Source of the DNA: Hetaerina americana
Taxonomy: Eukaryota; Arthropoda; Insecta; Odonata; Calopterygidae
Reading direction: 5' to 3'
Assembly (NCBI GenBank): GCA_022747635.1
Contig: JAKTNV010000005.1
Location: 88,261,969-88,325,968, forward strand
Length of the DNA: 64,000 bases
Part shown: positions 44,501 through 54,641 of the stretch, piece by piece
How the letters are laid out: each line of letters starts with the position of its first letter
How positions within the stretch are numbered: position 1 is the stretch's first letter
Position numbers and translations under genes: made by a program
The notes under the pieces: generated by a model
What the model was told of the DNA's origin: nothing
Seen by the model: only the letters and a program-made list of their open reading frames with translations
Databases searched by the model: none

Positions 44501-47435
44501 TAATCTTGACATATAGGTAAGTAAGTAATGTAATGACTGTCAAGAAAGTAGCTAACGTCTAGGCCTACTGTGATGGTGGGTAGTGCTAGAAAGACCATCT
44601 TGGTGTCCATACACTCAGTATGCATGCTGCTGTGGTAGTATACTGCAATAGAAAACTGGTAAAATGTGTGCTGCAATAGAAAATCCCGCGAGTTGTGAAG
44701 TGCTATCTGTGATTAGATTTTTACTGGCAAAAAGCCACAAGCCAATTGAAATTTATTGTCAACACTGTGTGAGATGTATGGAGACAGAATAATGAGTGAA
44801 GGTGAAGTGAGACAGTGTTGCATTCAGTTTAAAAATGACCATGCCAGTGTTCACAATGAGGACCTCAGTGGATGGCCTAGTCTTGTGACAGATGGCCATA
44901 ATGTTCTTGGGCATAATGGGCCACACCACTGACGCACAATACTGTCAATCATCACGTAGTCGGTGCACAGCAGAAACTTCTCAATGAACATCAGCATGGT
45001 TAAAGTTTATTGCCCGTAAAAACCTTATCAGTAAACAGATTTTACATTTGGCAGGATTTCCAATTGTATTGTTCATTTTGACTCGCTGATTCAAAGACAG
45101 GACAAGTGGCGTGACCTTCCAAACACTGCAGTTTGCGGCTTACCACCCTAATGTGTGTGTTGATACAGCAAACAATTAGCTCCCACCCTACACACAAATG
45201 TAAAATACTTTCTGGACAGCCCAGGTAATTCCTCGGGCATAATGTGAAAAATGTGTGGATATTTTTTGACCAATGTAGTGATTATGGATTGTATTAATTT
45301 ATACTTGGAAAGGACATCATTGAGAGGCATCTATGAGTCAACTATTGTCATTTAATTAGGATTTCCCACTTATATAATGATTCTTTTGATTCCAGTATAT
45401 AACAATTGTGTTAAAATAAACTGAAATGGGCCCACGTGAAAGCCTGCCCTCAACTCCCTCATTGGAGGGACAAACTAATGAAGAGCAGGGCCACCAAAAT
45501 AAGCCTGAATTAACAACTTTACTCTAACTGTGAGCAAATCCCTAGATCTGGAAGGAGTATCTAATCAAAGAATCTGAGTTGATCATTGAAAATAAAAACT
45601 TGGTAATATTTCTTAACCAAAAAATTCAGCTCTCTGAAAATCAGAGGTACATATACTGTATACTAACCCCATGGTGTTGCATCTCAAGTAAACCCTTTGC
45701 TCCGTGCCCAGTATAAGCACCAAAGCCGACCTTTTTAGGTATCAGACAAATTTTTTTTTTCACATTTAATAGAAATCTAAAGTGGCATATCACTTATCTG
45801 ATAAACATGAATGCATGTCAATTTAACTCCATTTTATAAACTAATGATATTGCTTGTTTTTTGCAATATGAGTGCTACACCTGTGTAATTATCATACGTA
45901 CATAGTTGATTACAATTGGAACACCAGCTAATTGGGACTCTAGTATTGTTGGGTACTTGGTACATGTGACAGTACCTATTTGAGGATAATCCAAAGAAAC
46001 ATGTTCAATGTCGAATGTTGCAGGAATAGATAACATACCTGAAGAACTCTTGAGATATTGGTGTGGGGAAAATAAATTGGATGTACAGGAAACCTAGTAT
46101 CTCCATTACATTATACATGTAATTACTGCATTGAATGGTATCTCTAATTGTATGTATTATTTTTTATGCAGATACTCAAGGATGGGGAGTCAGTCCGCGA
46201 GGTGCTGGATACTTATTTGGCTCGGATGTTGTGGCTCAGTTCAATGCAGCAAATGACATTGAAATGATATGCAGAGCCCACCAACTCGTAATGGAGGGAT
46301 ATAAGTGGCACTTCAGTGAAACAGTTCTTACTGTGTGGTCTGCACCCAACTATTGTTACAGGTTAGTGCTTCACTTAGCTAATTGTATATCTCTTATTTG
46401 ATGGGAAAAGATTTTTGTTCAAAAACTTGCCCTGAACTTGGTGCAAAGAGGCCTTGACTAGGGCATTTTCTGGGCTTCTGAAATTGATTTTTTTTCATGT
46501 GACCAAATACTGGCAATTCTGTGTAAATTTCAATGGGGGAGAGGTGTTGTGTACTGGGATCTCCTCTAAAAGGGATACTTATGTGTTTTCAAACTAATTG
46601 TTGGCTCTGACCACCGTAATTTAAGCGGGAGTTGAACAACATTTGACTTCATTTCTTTATTACTCATGTCCAAGAAAATAAATTTAAGAAAATTGTCTTT
46701 AGGGCCACATATTTTGTGGATATAGGAAAAATTCTTCCTAACTTTTGATACTTGAACCACTTTTGAATGTTTATGAAATTTTTCTGATGTCTGTTACATT
46801 GTAGATGGTCTGTGTGCCCAAGCATATCAGATTATCTTTCCAAAGGTTCAGGTAATCAAAGAAACAAATAGCTAATGCCTCTTTTTATAAGTGATCTAAA
46901 TTGAATTAAATATTTTAAAAAAATTCCTAATGCCATTAGTGGACAATTATCTTTTCTTGTATGCAGGCATAACAACTATTATTATCCATATAATTAGACT
47001 TTAATCAAAATGAAACACTAATTTTTCACTGGCATCTGCAGTTATGTGTCAGTTTTAAGTATGACATTGACTTATCAGTTCAATGAGCACTTGTAGCTTT
47101 AGGAAATAGTTAGGATTGGAATTAGCAATTTCTATTTTTCCGATCTCTTCTGTGCTCAATTAATTTTTCTTGTCAAATAATAGTCATGCCATTGCAAGTT
47201 AGTTGATTTGTTGAGTGGCATGCTTAGTTGATTGGAAAGAGGTTATTTCAATGTGTCTATTTCAAAATATTAGTAGCCTGTTCTAATAAACCATTTAATT
47301 CACAGGTGTGGTAATGTTGCTGCTATACTTGAACTTGATGAGCATTTGCAGCGTGATTTCACAATATTTGAAGCCGCTCCCCAAGAGAGTCGGGGTGTCC
47401 CATCAAAAAATCCACAAGCTGATTATTTTCTGTGA
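38534..47435 (+). CDS. Pp4c: Protein phosphatase 4 catalytic subunit, copy B, 310 aa, seven exons
   Basis: Exons 38534-38536, 38660-38815, 40417-40569, 40665-40838, 40917-41043, 46172-46361 and 47306-47435, with the same lengths and phases as copy A and no stop or frameshift. All metal-site and catalytic residues are kept (GDIHG, GDFVDRG, GNHE, CVHGG, RAHQ), as is the C-terminal YFL. Differences from copy A: S7T, S8G, A30T, V40A, D49V, L98F, D192E, N253S, plus 10 silent changes. D49 and N253 match vertebrate PP4c in copy A, so copy B is the derived one. R161 is shared. The exon 3 acceptor reads cttaag instead of cttcttag and is weaker. It may be a functional paralogue or an early pseudogene not yet broken. 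Confidence 0.92.
38816..40416 (+). other. Pp4c copy B intron 2, expanded
   Basis: 1,601 bp against 248 bp in copy A. The outer ~120 bp at each side match copy A. The added AT-rich middle (about 38960-40200) has no recognisable gene or transposon domain. Near both edges lie 'ggcatcgg' and 'ccgatgcc' blocks, which in copy A form a hairpin. Confidence 0.6.
41044..41865 (+). other. Pp4c copy B intron 5, conserved first part
   Basis: Nearly identical to 23036-23855 of copy A, then the match stops abruptly where the copy B-specific block begins. Confidence 0.6.
42265..42345 (+). mobile_element. tRNA-derived SINE head in Pp4c-B intron 5
   Basis: A-box-like 'gtggtggagtggcttaca' and a perfect B box 'gggttcgaatccc' at tRNA spacing, followed by 'ggtggcagcagatattt'. 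No full cloverleaf is needed to explain it. The head differs from the other SINE families in the window. Confidence 0.6.
42430..43320. repeat. Degenerate tandem repeat, ~120-160-bp units
   Basis: About six units are recognisable from the recurring 'aaaccctgaatgagtgagtg', preceded by 'gacgggtccctggca' and 'gaggaatccttgtaaa'. Unit anchors are near 42438, 42575, 42693, 42833, 42991 and 43150. Divergence between units is high, so the array is old. It is absent from copy A intron 5. Confidence 0.75.
43535..44030 (-). pseudogene. LINE 3' end, minus strand, in Pp4c-B intron 5
   Basis: The minus-strand frame 43817-44005 reads [14 protein letters not shown], then MIAKN, then a region like the usual N-x-L-P near the ORF2 C-terminus. 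It is followed by an FLCEHQYYF...DEFMSLA-like end and a 3' UTR ending in 'ggaaccaataaac' (43540-43560 in reverse). The same 3' end, including a 'gtatcaaacgtcttttagg'-like block, occurs on the + strand at 51925-51975. It is inactive. Confidence 0.65.
44683..44905 (+). pseudogene. Mariner transposase N-terminal fragment in Pp4c-B intron 5
   Basis: Translation reads [20 protein letters not shown], then PIEIYCQ, and after a frameshift a block equivalent to [20 protein letters not shown], then [13 protein letters not shown]. This is the helix-turn-helix N-terminus of a mariner subfamily distinct from the three in unit A. The rest of the transposase is not recognisable, although related debris may extend to about 45150. 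Confidence 0.7.
46016..46096 (+). pseudogene. LINE fragment shared with copy A intron 5
   Basis: The stretch with 'cctgaagaactcttgagata' matches 25705-25780 of copy A, the AGID-x-(V/I)-PEELLRYW block. Copy B retains only about 80 bp, so the rest was deleted here after duplication. Confidence 0.65.
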
Positions 47436-48215
47436 AGTGTTTATCGTCGGACAGTCTTGTAACGGTAGACCAGAAACTTTGAATAATAACAGTGGGTGCG
47501 TTTGAGTAAAAACTGGATTCTGTGATTTGCATCTGAAATCAAAACTTGAACAGACATGAATCCAAGAAAAAAACATTGAAAAATGTTATAGTGTGAGTGA
47601 AATGAAGAGTATGATTTTTTGAAGCATGGTTAAGCCGATGTTGAAGTGAAAGGTTTTGGAAGCATATGGATCAGTTGTGTAAATTGAAAAAAATGAGGGT
47701 GTGGAGGCACTGTGGGAATAGAAAATGTAAAAAAAATTAGTTTGGCTTTGTTCATTGTTTCTAAGACTAACTTCCATATTTCTTTCCCCATGTCATTAGC
47801 CTTCAGTATTACTAGTTAATTTTTACCTCCAATTATTTGCAATGTAATTCCCAAATCCAACAGTTTCAGCTGAGCCGTAGGAGCCTATTTGCCATGTCAA
47901 TTTGATGAATCAATATTTTTTGATGTCTTCTTTTACATTCATGGTTATGGCAATTTGAACTCTTTCACGTCTTATAAAAGAAGAAATCAGCCAATCATTT
48001 GCAGAGTTACTATTTATTTGGCATCAATGGTAAATAAAGTGATACCCTGTTTGCATTTTGAAATTTTGTTATTGTTTCCACTCTTTGTTTTGTGTGATTG
48101 TGAATGCAAAAGATTCAACTAAATCAGTCAATAAACCTGAATATTAATCATATGTATTAATATTGTAAGAATCCCGTGCTATTCAATGCGTATAAATAAT
48201 AGAAAAGATTGTTGC
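47436..48215 (+). promoter_or_regulatory. Pp4c-B 3' UTR with polyadenylation signal
   Basis: About 98% identical to the copy A 3' UTR, with AATAAA at 48130-48135. Identity drops beyond about 48215. Conservation of the whole UTR at the same level as the exons argues for recent homogenisation or shared function. Confidence 0.65.
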
Positions 48216-48889
48216 AAGTCCTCATACAGCTTTGATGAGTCCCAAGCAAGTCTCATATTTCATCTCGAACCATGCAATAGGTATCTTCTGAAAAGTGGAG
48301 GGTTTGGGAATGCTTTGGCCACGGGAGAAGTGTTTTTCACTAAATGTGTTATTTTTGCTTTTTAATGTTTCTTGTTTGGAAAATGAAAGGGGGTAGTTGA
48401 AGGAAAAATGACATTCATTTTATTACTTGTTAATGACTATGGTATTCACCATTTTTATTAACTATACATCTTCATTGTGTTTTGTATTTGCGATATGTTA
48501 AAGAATTTTGCCAAAAATCTGTGTACTTTGAAGCAGTATTTATGCCATTAATCAGTGCTTACTGGATGCCATGCTACAAAAAACTGCCATCCAGTGTGCT
48601 ATAGTTGACTGGTACTCATCATTTATTTGCTTCTTTAATGTAGGAATGTCATGTAGGGTAAATGATTTTTTCACTATCAGTAGGTCTCTACTGATATCAT
48701 CATCCACCCACCAAGTTGGTCTAGAATATTCCCCAATTAATAAAAAAAATATGTCAATTCTTATTGTTGTTTGTTTACAGTTAATCTTACAGAAAATATC
48801 GTTTCATAGAAGATTTCCTATTCAAAGCTGTAATCAGCTTGCATTGATAGTTGTGCGCATATTTTTATTTCATGAATGATAACTTGAAA

Positions 48890-49510
48890 CACCCTGTAGT
48901 GAATGAATATCGGGGTTTTTAAAGTAACCTTTCCCGTGAAGCAACTGTAACTGGTGTTTCTTATCTTGATGTGCTAGAACAAATGCTCTTTCGTGAATTG
49001 GAAGAAGTTGAGCTTGGGAAATAAATTTGACAGCAAGATAGTGCACTACCTCCCTGGCGTAGTTCAATGTGGTAGTTCTTGCTAGGCAGCTGTTGGTTAA
49101 ATGACTTTGTGCCCGTCAGCTGGATTTGCTGCAAAGGAGCGGGTGACAGAGCTTGTTTCGCATGGTCTCCACATTCAACTGATCTCATGCCATGTGATTT
49201 TTACCTTGGGGGTTCTTTAAGGATCATATGTATGTGCCTCATATACTAGCTGACCTATCTGACTTAAAGGAACAGGATTGAAGCAATCGTTGCTGCAATT
49301 ACTCCTGACACACTGATCGAGGTTTGGGAAGAACTCACCTATCGACTCTATGTGCCGTGTGGTAAATGGTGCTCACGTTGAACAGTCGTCGGGAAAACTG
49401 TTTGAGTTGCTCTTTCATTTGATGTATAATTTATAATTGTAAGTTAAATGTAATAAACACTGCAAAGTTTTTAAAACCCAGATATTCATTTTGAAACACC
49501 CTGTATATTA
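48890..49510 (+). mobile_element. Decayed DDE (IS630-Tc1-mariner-type) transposon, unit B only
   Basis: Translation near 49155-49370 gives a PHGLHIQLISCHVIFTLG-like block (the W-PPRSPDL-P-DFFLWG region), then GSYVCASY...DLSDLK, then IVAAITPDTLIEVWEEL and a YRL...GAH end. The right end is '...gaaacaccctgtatatt', and a partly inverted version of the terminal repeat lies at 48885-48925. Unit A has an uninterrupted site at about 29858-29875, so this is a copy B-specific insertion. Confidence 0.65.
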
Positions 49511-49900
49511 AATTCAAAAATGTGTCATGACACAGTTATCATTCATCTTGATTATTAAAAAAAATCAAACCTCCAGTGTAGGACTTAAAAACTCTGGGCA
49601 AGGTTACCTCCCTTACCTTTAGTAGGATTTTCATTTGGATTTGCCATACAATTATTAAACTTAATTAATATATACCCATAAATCTTTATGCTACTTGGAC
49701 AATCTGAAAAAATTTGTGCATGGTACCTTAGCAGAATCTGTTGGATTATGTTAGGGAAATAAGGTTATAATGATGACAGCACAAGACTGAGACATCTTGA
49801 TCCTTGAAAATCTTAGATCACAAACCATGTAATTGGTAGTCATCTTGCACTAATTATTCTTGGTATAGAATGCATTTACATAATCAGCATAGTTAACAAG

Positions 49901-50060
49901 TGCTGGGTGCCAATTTGCGGCATGAATTACTGTAAGGAAACAAAGGTATTTGTCTTCCAGATTCCCAACAAAGAAGACCCTTGAGATGGATATTAATTAA
50001 AGCCATGCCCAGAAAATATTTTCAACCTACAATGCTCTCCGAAGTATTTTATAGTCTTGT
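49901..50060 (+). pseudogene. THAP zinc-finger remnant, copy in unit B
   Basis: Reads CWVPICGMNYCKETKVFVFQ, then IPNKEDP and ILIKAMPRKYFQPTMLSEVF, with a frameshift between. This matches the C-x2-C, F-x-(F/I)-P and A-x-P/R-R-K-x-F positions of a THAP domain. It is better preserved than the unit A copy. The downstream open frame (to 50217) does not continue the domain. Confidence 0.5.
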
Positions 50061-51264
50061 TTTAGCCCTGTGGACTTGGCGCTTGGGCCCATACTTATTT
50101 CGTTGGATTAATGACATGTTGGTCCATGTAACCATTGGCACTGTCCTTTTTACTACGATACTTTTGCATATCAGGAAGGCTTTAGATGCTATCTCTCACC
50201 CTGACATGAGCCAATGACTAGTTTTCTGCCAATAATGTATTTCTAAATTCACTCACACAGTTTTTCCATTGTATCCTAAAATGTGTAGTACGTGAAATGT
50301 ACTCGGTCAAACTACAAGGGTTTCCTATAAGCCCTCACATTAGCCAGAGTAGTAATACTTCATCCTTTCCTGTCCATCCCTAATGGTGCAGCAAATGACC
50401 TCAACTGTCGGTCCCATACCCTAAAAACTGCTACTACTCGGAGTTCCAACTCAGATCCTGTTCAGCATGCAGACCAATCCTTTTTTATCTACGTATAACC
50501 ACTCTGTATAGTTTTTATCTATGTTATGTTTATGAAAACATGAACGTCTATTCCAAAAGGGGTGCCATTCATAATCACACCACTTGGGCTACGTACTTAC
50601 TTACTTACATAATCCCATTATAAGTTTGCAAGTAACTATAAACATGAGAGTGGATGTCTAAAGTGATATAAATTTGCAAAATTCTGGCAGCTGCATTGGC
50701 TATAGAGTATTTAGAATGGCCTTAGAAAATTGGCTTATCTCTACTGTTGCATATCCCTTCAATGAATATTTTGACCCAAATTTCTTAAGAATCAATATTT
50801 AATCTGTAAGCACTTTTTTTGTACCTGCCATGTATTAGTTTTTTACTATCTTTGTACCGACAATATCCATTATAGTCTATACTATTCCATGACTGAATAA
50901 TAATGAATATTAATGTCATGGGCTGTGGGTTTGGTCGTAAGTTGGCCGCTGTTTTGGGTATCTCCTCTACCCAAATAGGCTCCCTGCAGCCCTCTCCTCT
51001 CTACCTATTCAGTCTGGCCCTCATCAGTGGACGGAATGGAGTAATTATAAAATTATTTGCCAAAAACACACTATTGTGAAGAATGAGTCCAGTTGAAGGC
51101 AGTCACTCTCACACAGACCAAATTTCATGGTGGTATAAAGATTGCTCTATATTTCTCATACATCAGTATGTATTAAGGGGTACCTCGTGTCAAAGTAATT
51201 TCGATTTATTCAGACTTGTTACACTTATTTCTTTATACTACATCACAGGTTCAGTAGGATAATA

Positions 51265-51690
51265 GATGTAGTAGAGCTTTTCAACATGCATGAGGAAGAA
51301 ATGATTAAAAAGGTGTGGGAAGAGCTGGAAATAGGAATGAAAGTTGGTATAGAATTCAATAAATCAGTTAGATTTGCAGATGATCAAGCCTTAGTTTGTC
51401 AGTCAGACAAGGGGTTGTAAGCATTGCTGAGTGTATTGGAAAGTTAGTGTAATGGATGTGGGATGAGAATAATTGTAAACAATCAAAGGTTACTCTGTTT
51501 TTGAGAAAGAGGAAAACTAAGGTAACTATAAATAAAGGGGCTCATAAAATATAGCAAGTGGAACAGTTTTACACATTGGAGGTTTTTGAACCAAGATGGG
51601 TAAAGTAATGAAGACATAAGAAGAATAATTTTGTTATTCTAGAAAGCTTTCTCAAGGAGAAGGGGATTGATGAAATCATTTCCTAGAAAA
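51265..51690 (+). pseudogene. LINE reverse-transcriptase fragment (CFDP2-like/RTE-type)
   Basis: Translation gives MKVGIEFNKSVRFADDQALV, where FADD is the reverse-transcriptase active site, then SDKGL, CGMRIIVNNQR, and an FLNQDG...NEDIRRI block (F-YLGS-I---G---EI). Stops and frameshifts are present. It starts just beyond the end of the duplication unit and is not part of it. Confidence 0.7.
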
Positions 51691-51995
51691 CTGAAGGAAA
51701 TAAAATTTTTTTGTCATTTAAGTCTGAGCTTAATCAGTTCCTGTGCAATCATCAGTTCTATACTGTGGAGGAATTCATGTCTCTCTCTGTTGATAAATGA
51801 TTTTATTCTTTTATACGCGGCTACAGCAACTGTTAACTGTTTTATGTTTTAATGTGATCATTTAATGTCATTTGTATGCAAACTCTTACTGTAATTGACC
51901 TGTGTTTGTCAGAAATATTTGCAATCAATTTGATGTTCCATGCATGTATCAAACGTCTTTTAGGAACCAATAAAAATAATCATCAAAATTAAAAG
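51691..51995 (+). pseudogene. LINE 3' end (second family)
   Basis: Short C-terminal coding piece FKSELNQFLCNHQFYTVEEF, then MSLSVDK and stop, followed by a 3' UTR with 'gaaccaataaaaataatc'. The 3' UTR matches the minus-strand LINE end at 43.5 kb. Confidence 0.65.
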
Positions 51996-52790
51996 CATAA
52001 TATGTATGCCTAGGAGTTGTGTTAAATTTAATTCCTGGAGTATTGGCCTTGATAGAGCATTATGAGGTTTCACAGTGATTATTCTGATGGATCTCGTTTG
52101 CATTTTAACAATGATTAGAGAAATGGCAGCTGAGCCCCAAAATATTATACTGTAGGTTATATTCCTCATGGTATGAATGAAGTAGTACTGTTTTGCTTGT
52201 GGTCTCGCACAGGTGTCTTGATAAATAGCTAGTGGAATTGAGGTTGCACTGTAAGACTTATGTGTGTATCCGGAGAAATATTAGCTCGAAAACAGACATC
52301 TAAAAATTTACATTCCATTGCTTGCTCAATTAATTGGTCATTAATTTTTACCCGCAGACTTTCTCTCACATTCTTATTTTGTGAAATTTTCGTCATTTTA
52401 CTTTTAATTCTAGATATTTTTCAGTACACCACTTGTTTGTATCAAGTGAGATAGACCTTGATTGATTTTGTGCTGGAATGAATGTGTGTTGGTGATAAAA
52501 TGTACATTTTTGCCATCAGCACTCAGGAACAAATACCTGTACAAAACTGATACTTTTCCATCATAATCCTTTAAGCAGTCACATAGGTGATTAACATTCA
52601 CCAGAAAAAAGGTTGAACATTTAAGTAAGCCATTGGAAACATGACAGACTTCAGATAAAAGTCTTGAACTATCTAATAACAACACTACCTTTTGAGTTTG
52701 ATCTTTGATATTAGACATACTCCATTTTAGAGGGATGCCTCTCATGCCAATTCTACCTAGTTTGATCAAAAGTCTAATTGCTCTCATGAT
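51960..52790 (-). pseudogene. LINE reverse-transcriptase fragment, minus strand
   Basis: Two open pieces in order on the minus strand. The first, 52787-52410, has GRIGMRGIPLKW (the K-x-GIRG-x-P region), SNGLLKCSTFFLVNVNHLCDCL (eroded GVPQGS...YINDL) and an eroded YADD. The second, 52169-51960, has YSIIFWGSAAISL followed by QTRSIRII and KPHNALSRPI. The middle is lost. It converges with the + strand LINE end. Confidence 0.7.
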
Positions 52791-54450
52791 AAAAAACCCT
52801 TAACAAATAAAAAGATGTGTTTGGCCATATGCTAATTTTATGAAAGTTGCTTTTCAAACTTGAATTGATTGATTGGGAATATTTTTGCAGTCTTTTTGGT
52901 GACTTACCGTGGAAAAATCAAAATCTTATAATCTGATTAGACAGTTTCATCTGATGCAGTATTTATACTGCTTATTGGAATTACATATTATTTCTCTTAC
53001 ATCTTATTTAGAAAGTCAATGGTGCAGTGAATAGGTGAAAGAGAATAAAGTATATAGTGTAATGTGAAATTGGCTTACCTATTCTTTTGTAAATTTTGTG
53101 AATCAGAGTTCTTAAAATATATGATCTCAATAAATAGGTTCCCATCTGCAGGTCAAAAGTATTATGTATACCCCTGTGTCAACATGGGGATCACAAAAAA
53201 ATTACTAGAGCTCTATATAATGCACTGGTTCTTGCTAATTAGAACAATAGTCTATCATAATTCATTTTCTTGTGCAACCTATTTTACAAAGATATTTTCC
53301 TATATATTTCCTACAGCTGACTTAAATGGTGCTCATATCATTCTTTAAGATTACAGAATATTATTCCCATTAATTTTTTATGGGTTCCCATAATTTACAT
53401 AATATATTCTTAAGCACCAGAATGATAATGGTGTTTGGTTAATAGTGCATATGTTAAAATACCCCATTGCAAAACCACCACTCCAATATAATTAATTAAT
53501 TGATATCTGTTGTTTTTCCTGAAATTTCCTTTCCCATATTGGTCAAGTTTTCCAAATGGGCATCCTCTGTGTGCTTTTGTAATGGGGAAAGAAAATTTAG
53601 TTCGACTCAAATGCCATCAGTTTGACTCTGGATAAATTATTTACTATAACAATGTATTTTTAGAGTGCGTTACAGCAAAAATTAACTTATTTATGGCGTC
53701 CTTTTTGTGGCTTTTTTGTGTGAATTATAATTTCTCTTGTGTTTTCATTATCAAAATGAGTAGTTTTATTAATGCGAGAATGTTCCCATTTCTGTGGAAA
53801 GTTTCTTCAATTGTAACACATCATTATTCTTCCAATTATTACATGTATAGGCACGGCAGCACGAATATAAAAGAGAATATCTGTGCCCCACAATAACATG
53901 ACAACGGGGTGGCGTAGGGGCTAAATGAAAGAGAATTCAAAATATCCTCCGTAATTGGCGTCCTTCATCACTTCCGGGAAATATGGCAACGTACACTTCT
54001 GAAGCGCACCCTGGTTGGTCAGATTGCTCCCTTGGAAACGGGAACAATTGAAGGTGCATGTTGCAGGTTTCACAGATAATGAAATGTAAACAGTCATTCC
54101 CGGAGTAATGATTCACTAAATGCGATTAAAATTAACAGGTGATTGATCCTTATTATGAAGAATGAAGGGTTGTGGTTCATTGTTCTTAAAGGAATAAACT
54201 TTTGAACGACATATTTGAACCAACATTTTTATGACTAACATGGCGATCTCCGACCGGTTTCACACGAAAACGCGTTTCTAAGAATATTGACTTGTATCAA
54301 ATATCGGTTTTGCTATGAATTATATTTTTAAAATCCTTGAAAGCAAGATTTATTTAACGTTTACTAAACTGATGACATGTTATCATGAAATTAGTTCCAC
54401 AGAAGCTCCAGGAAATTGACGCTTTGCTCACTGGAGGGAGACACAGTCAC
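52791..54450. other. Intergenic region before flotillin-2, no gene seen
   Basis: AT-rich until about 53.9 kb, then more CpG-containing as the flotillin-2 first exon approaches. No recognisable coding content. Confidence 0.45.
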
Positions 54451-54457
54451 TAACGTC

Positions 54458-54462
54458 TCAGT
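54458..54462 (+). promoter_or_regulatory. Possible initiator (TCAGT) of flotillin-2
   Basis: TCAGT lies 131 nt before the flotillin-2 ATG, within a stretch more CpG-rich than its surroundings. It would give a 5' UTR of about 135 nt. A short motif, so weak. Confidence 0.25.
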
Positions 54463-54592
54463 AATCGTTTGTGTAGTTGTGTAGTGTAGTGGGGTGTGAT
54501 ATTTTTTGATTGATGGTGAAATCGGTGTTGTTTTGTGTGAAACAAGGACGTAATCCACTCTGTGATTAAGCCGCCGTTATCTTCCAGCTACG

Positions 54593-54641
54593 ATGGGAAA
54601 TATATACACCGTGGGACCGAATGAAGCTCTCATTGTTTCAG
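54593..54641 (+). CDS. Flo2: Flotillin-2, first coding exon (5' end of gene only)
   Basis: ATG at 54593 gives MGNIYTVGPNEALIVSG, with the last codon split by a phase-1 GT donor right after 54641 (g/gtagcc). MGN(I)xTVGPNEAL(I/V)VSG is the diagnostic N-terminus of flotillin-2 (reggie-1). The Gly2 is the myristoylation site that anchors the protein to the cytoplasmic face of lipid rafts; flotillin-1 starts differently and lacks it. The next exon should begin with the Cys-containing GGCC block of the SPFH/PHB domain. I do not find it in the remaining 9.3 kb, so intron 1 runs off the window. The gene scaffolds membrane microdomains with flotillin-1. Confidence 0.92.

Larger units (their letters stand above)
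36813..51245 (+). repeat. Tandem duplication unit B (contains Pp4c copy B)
   Basis: Second, direct-oriented copy of the segment at 19967-36650. It starts near 'cttgtacataattcagttgg' and ends shortly after 'tgtattaaggggtacctc' at about 51185-51205. It has its own insertions: intron 2 is about 1.35 kb longer, intron 5 has about 3.9 kb of mixed repeats, and a DDE transposon lies at 48.89-49.51 kb. Confidence 0.9.

Noticed and set aside
38534..47435. Copy B as a processed or clearly dead Pp4c pseudogene
   Set aside because: It keeps all six introns, the same exon phases, all catalytic residues and no stop or frameshift over 933 nt.
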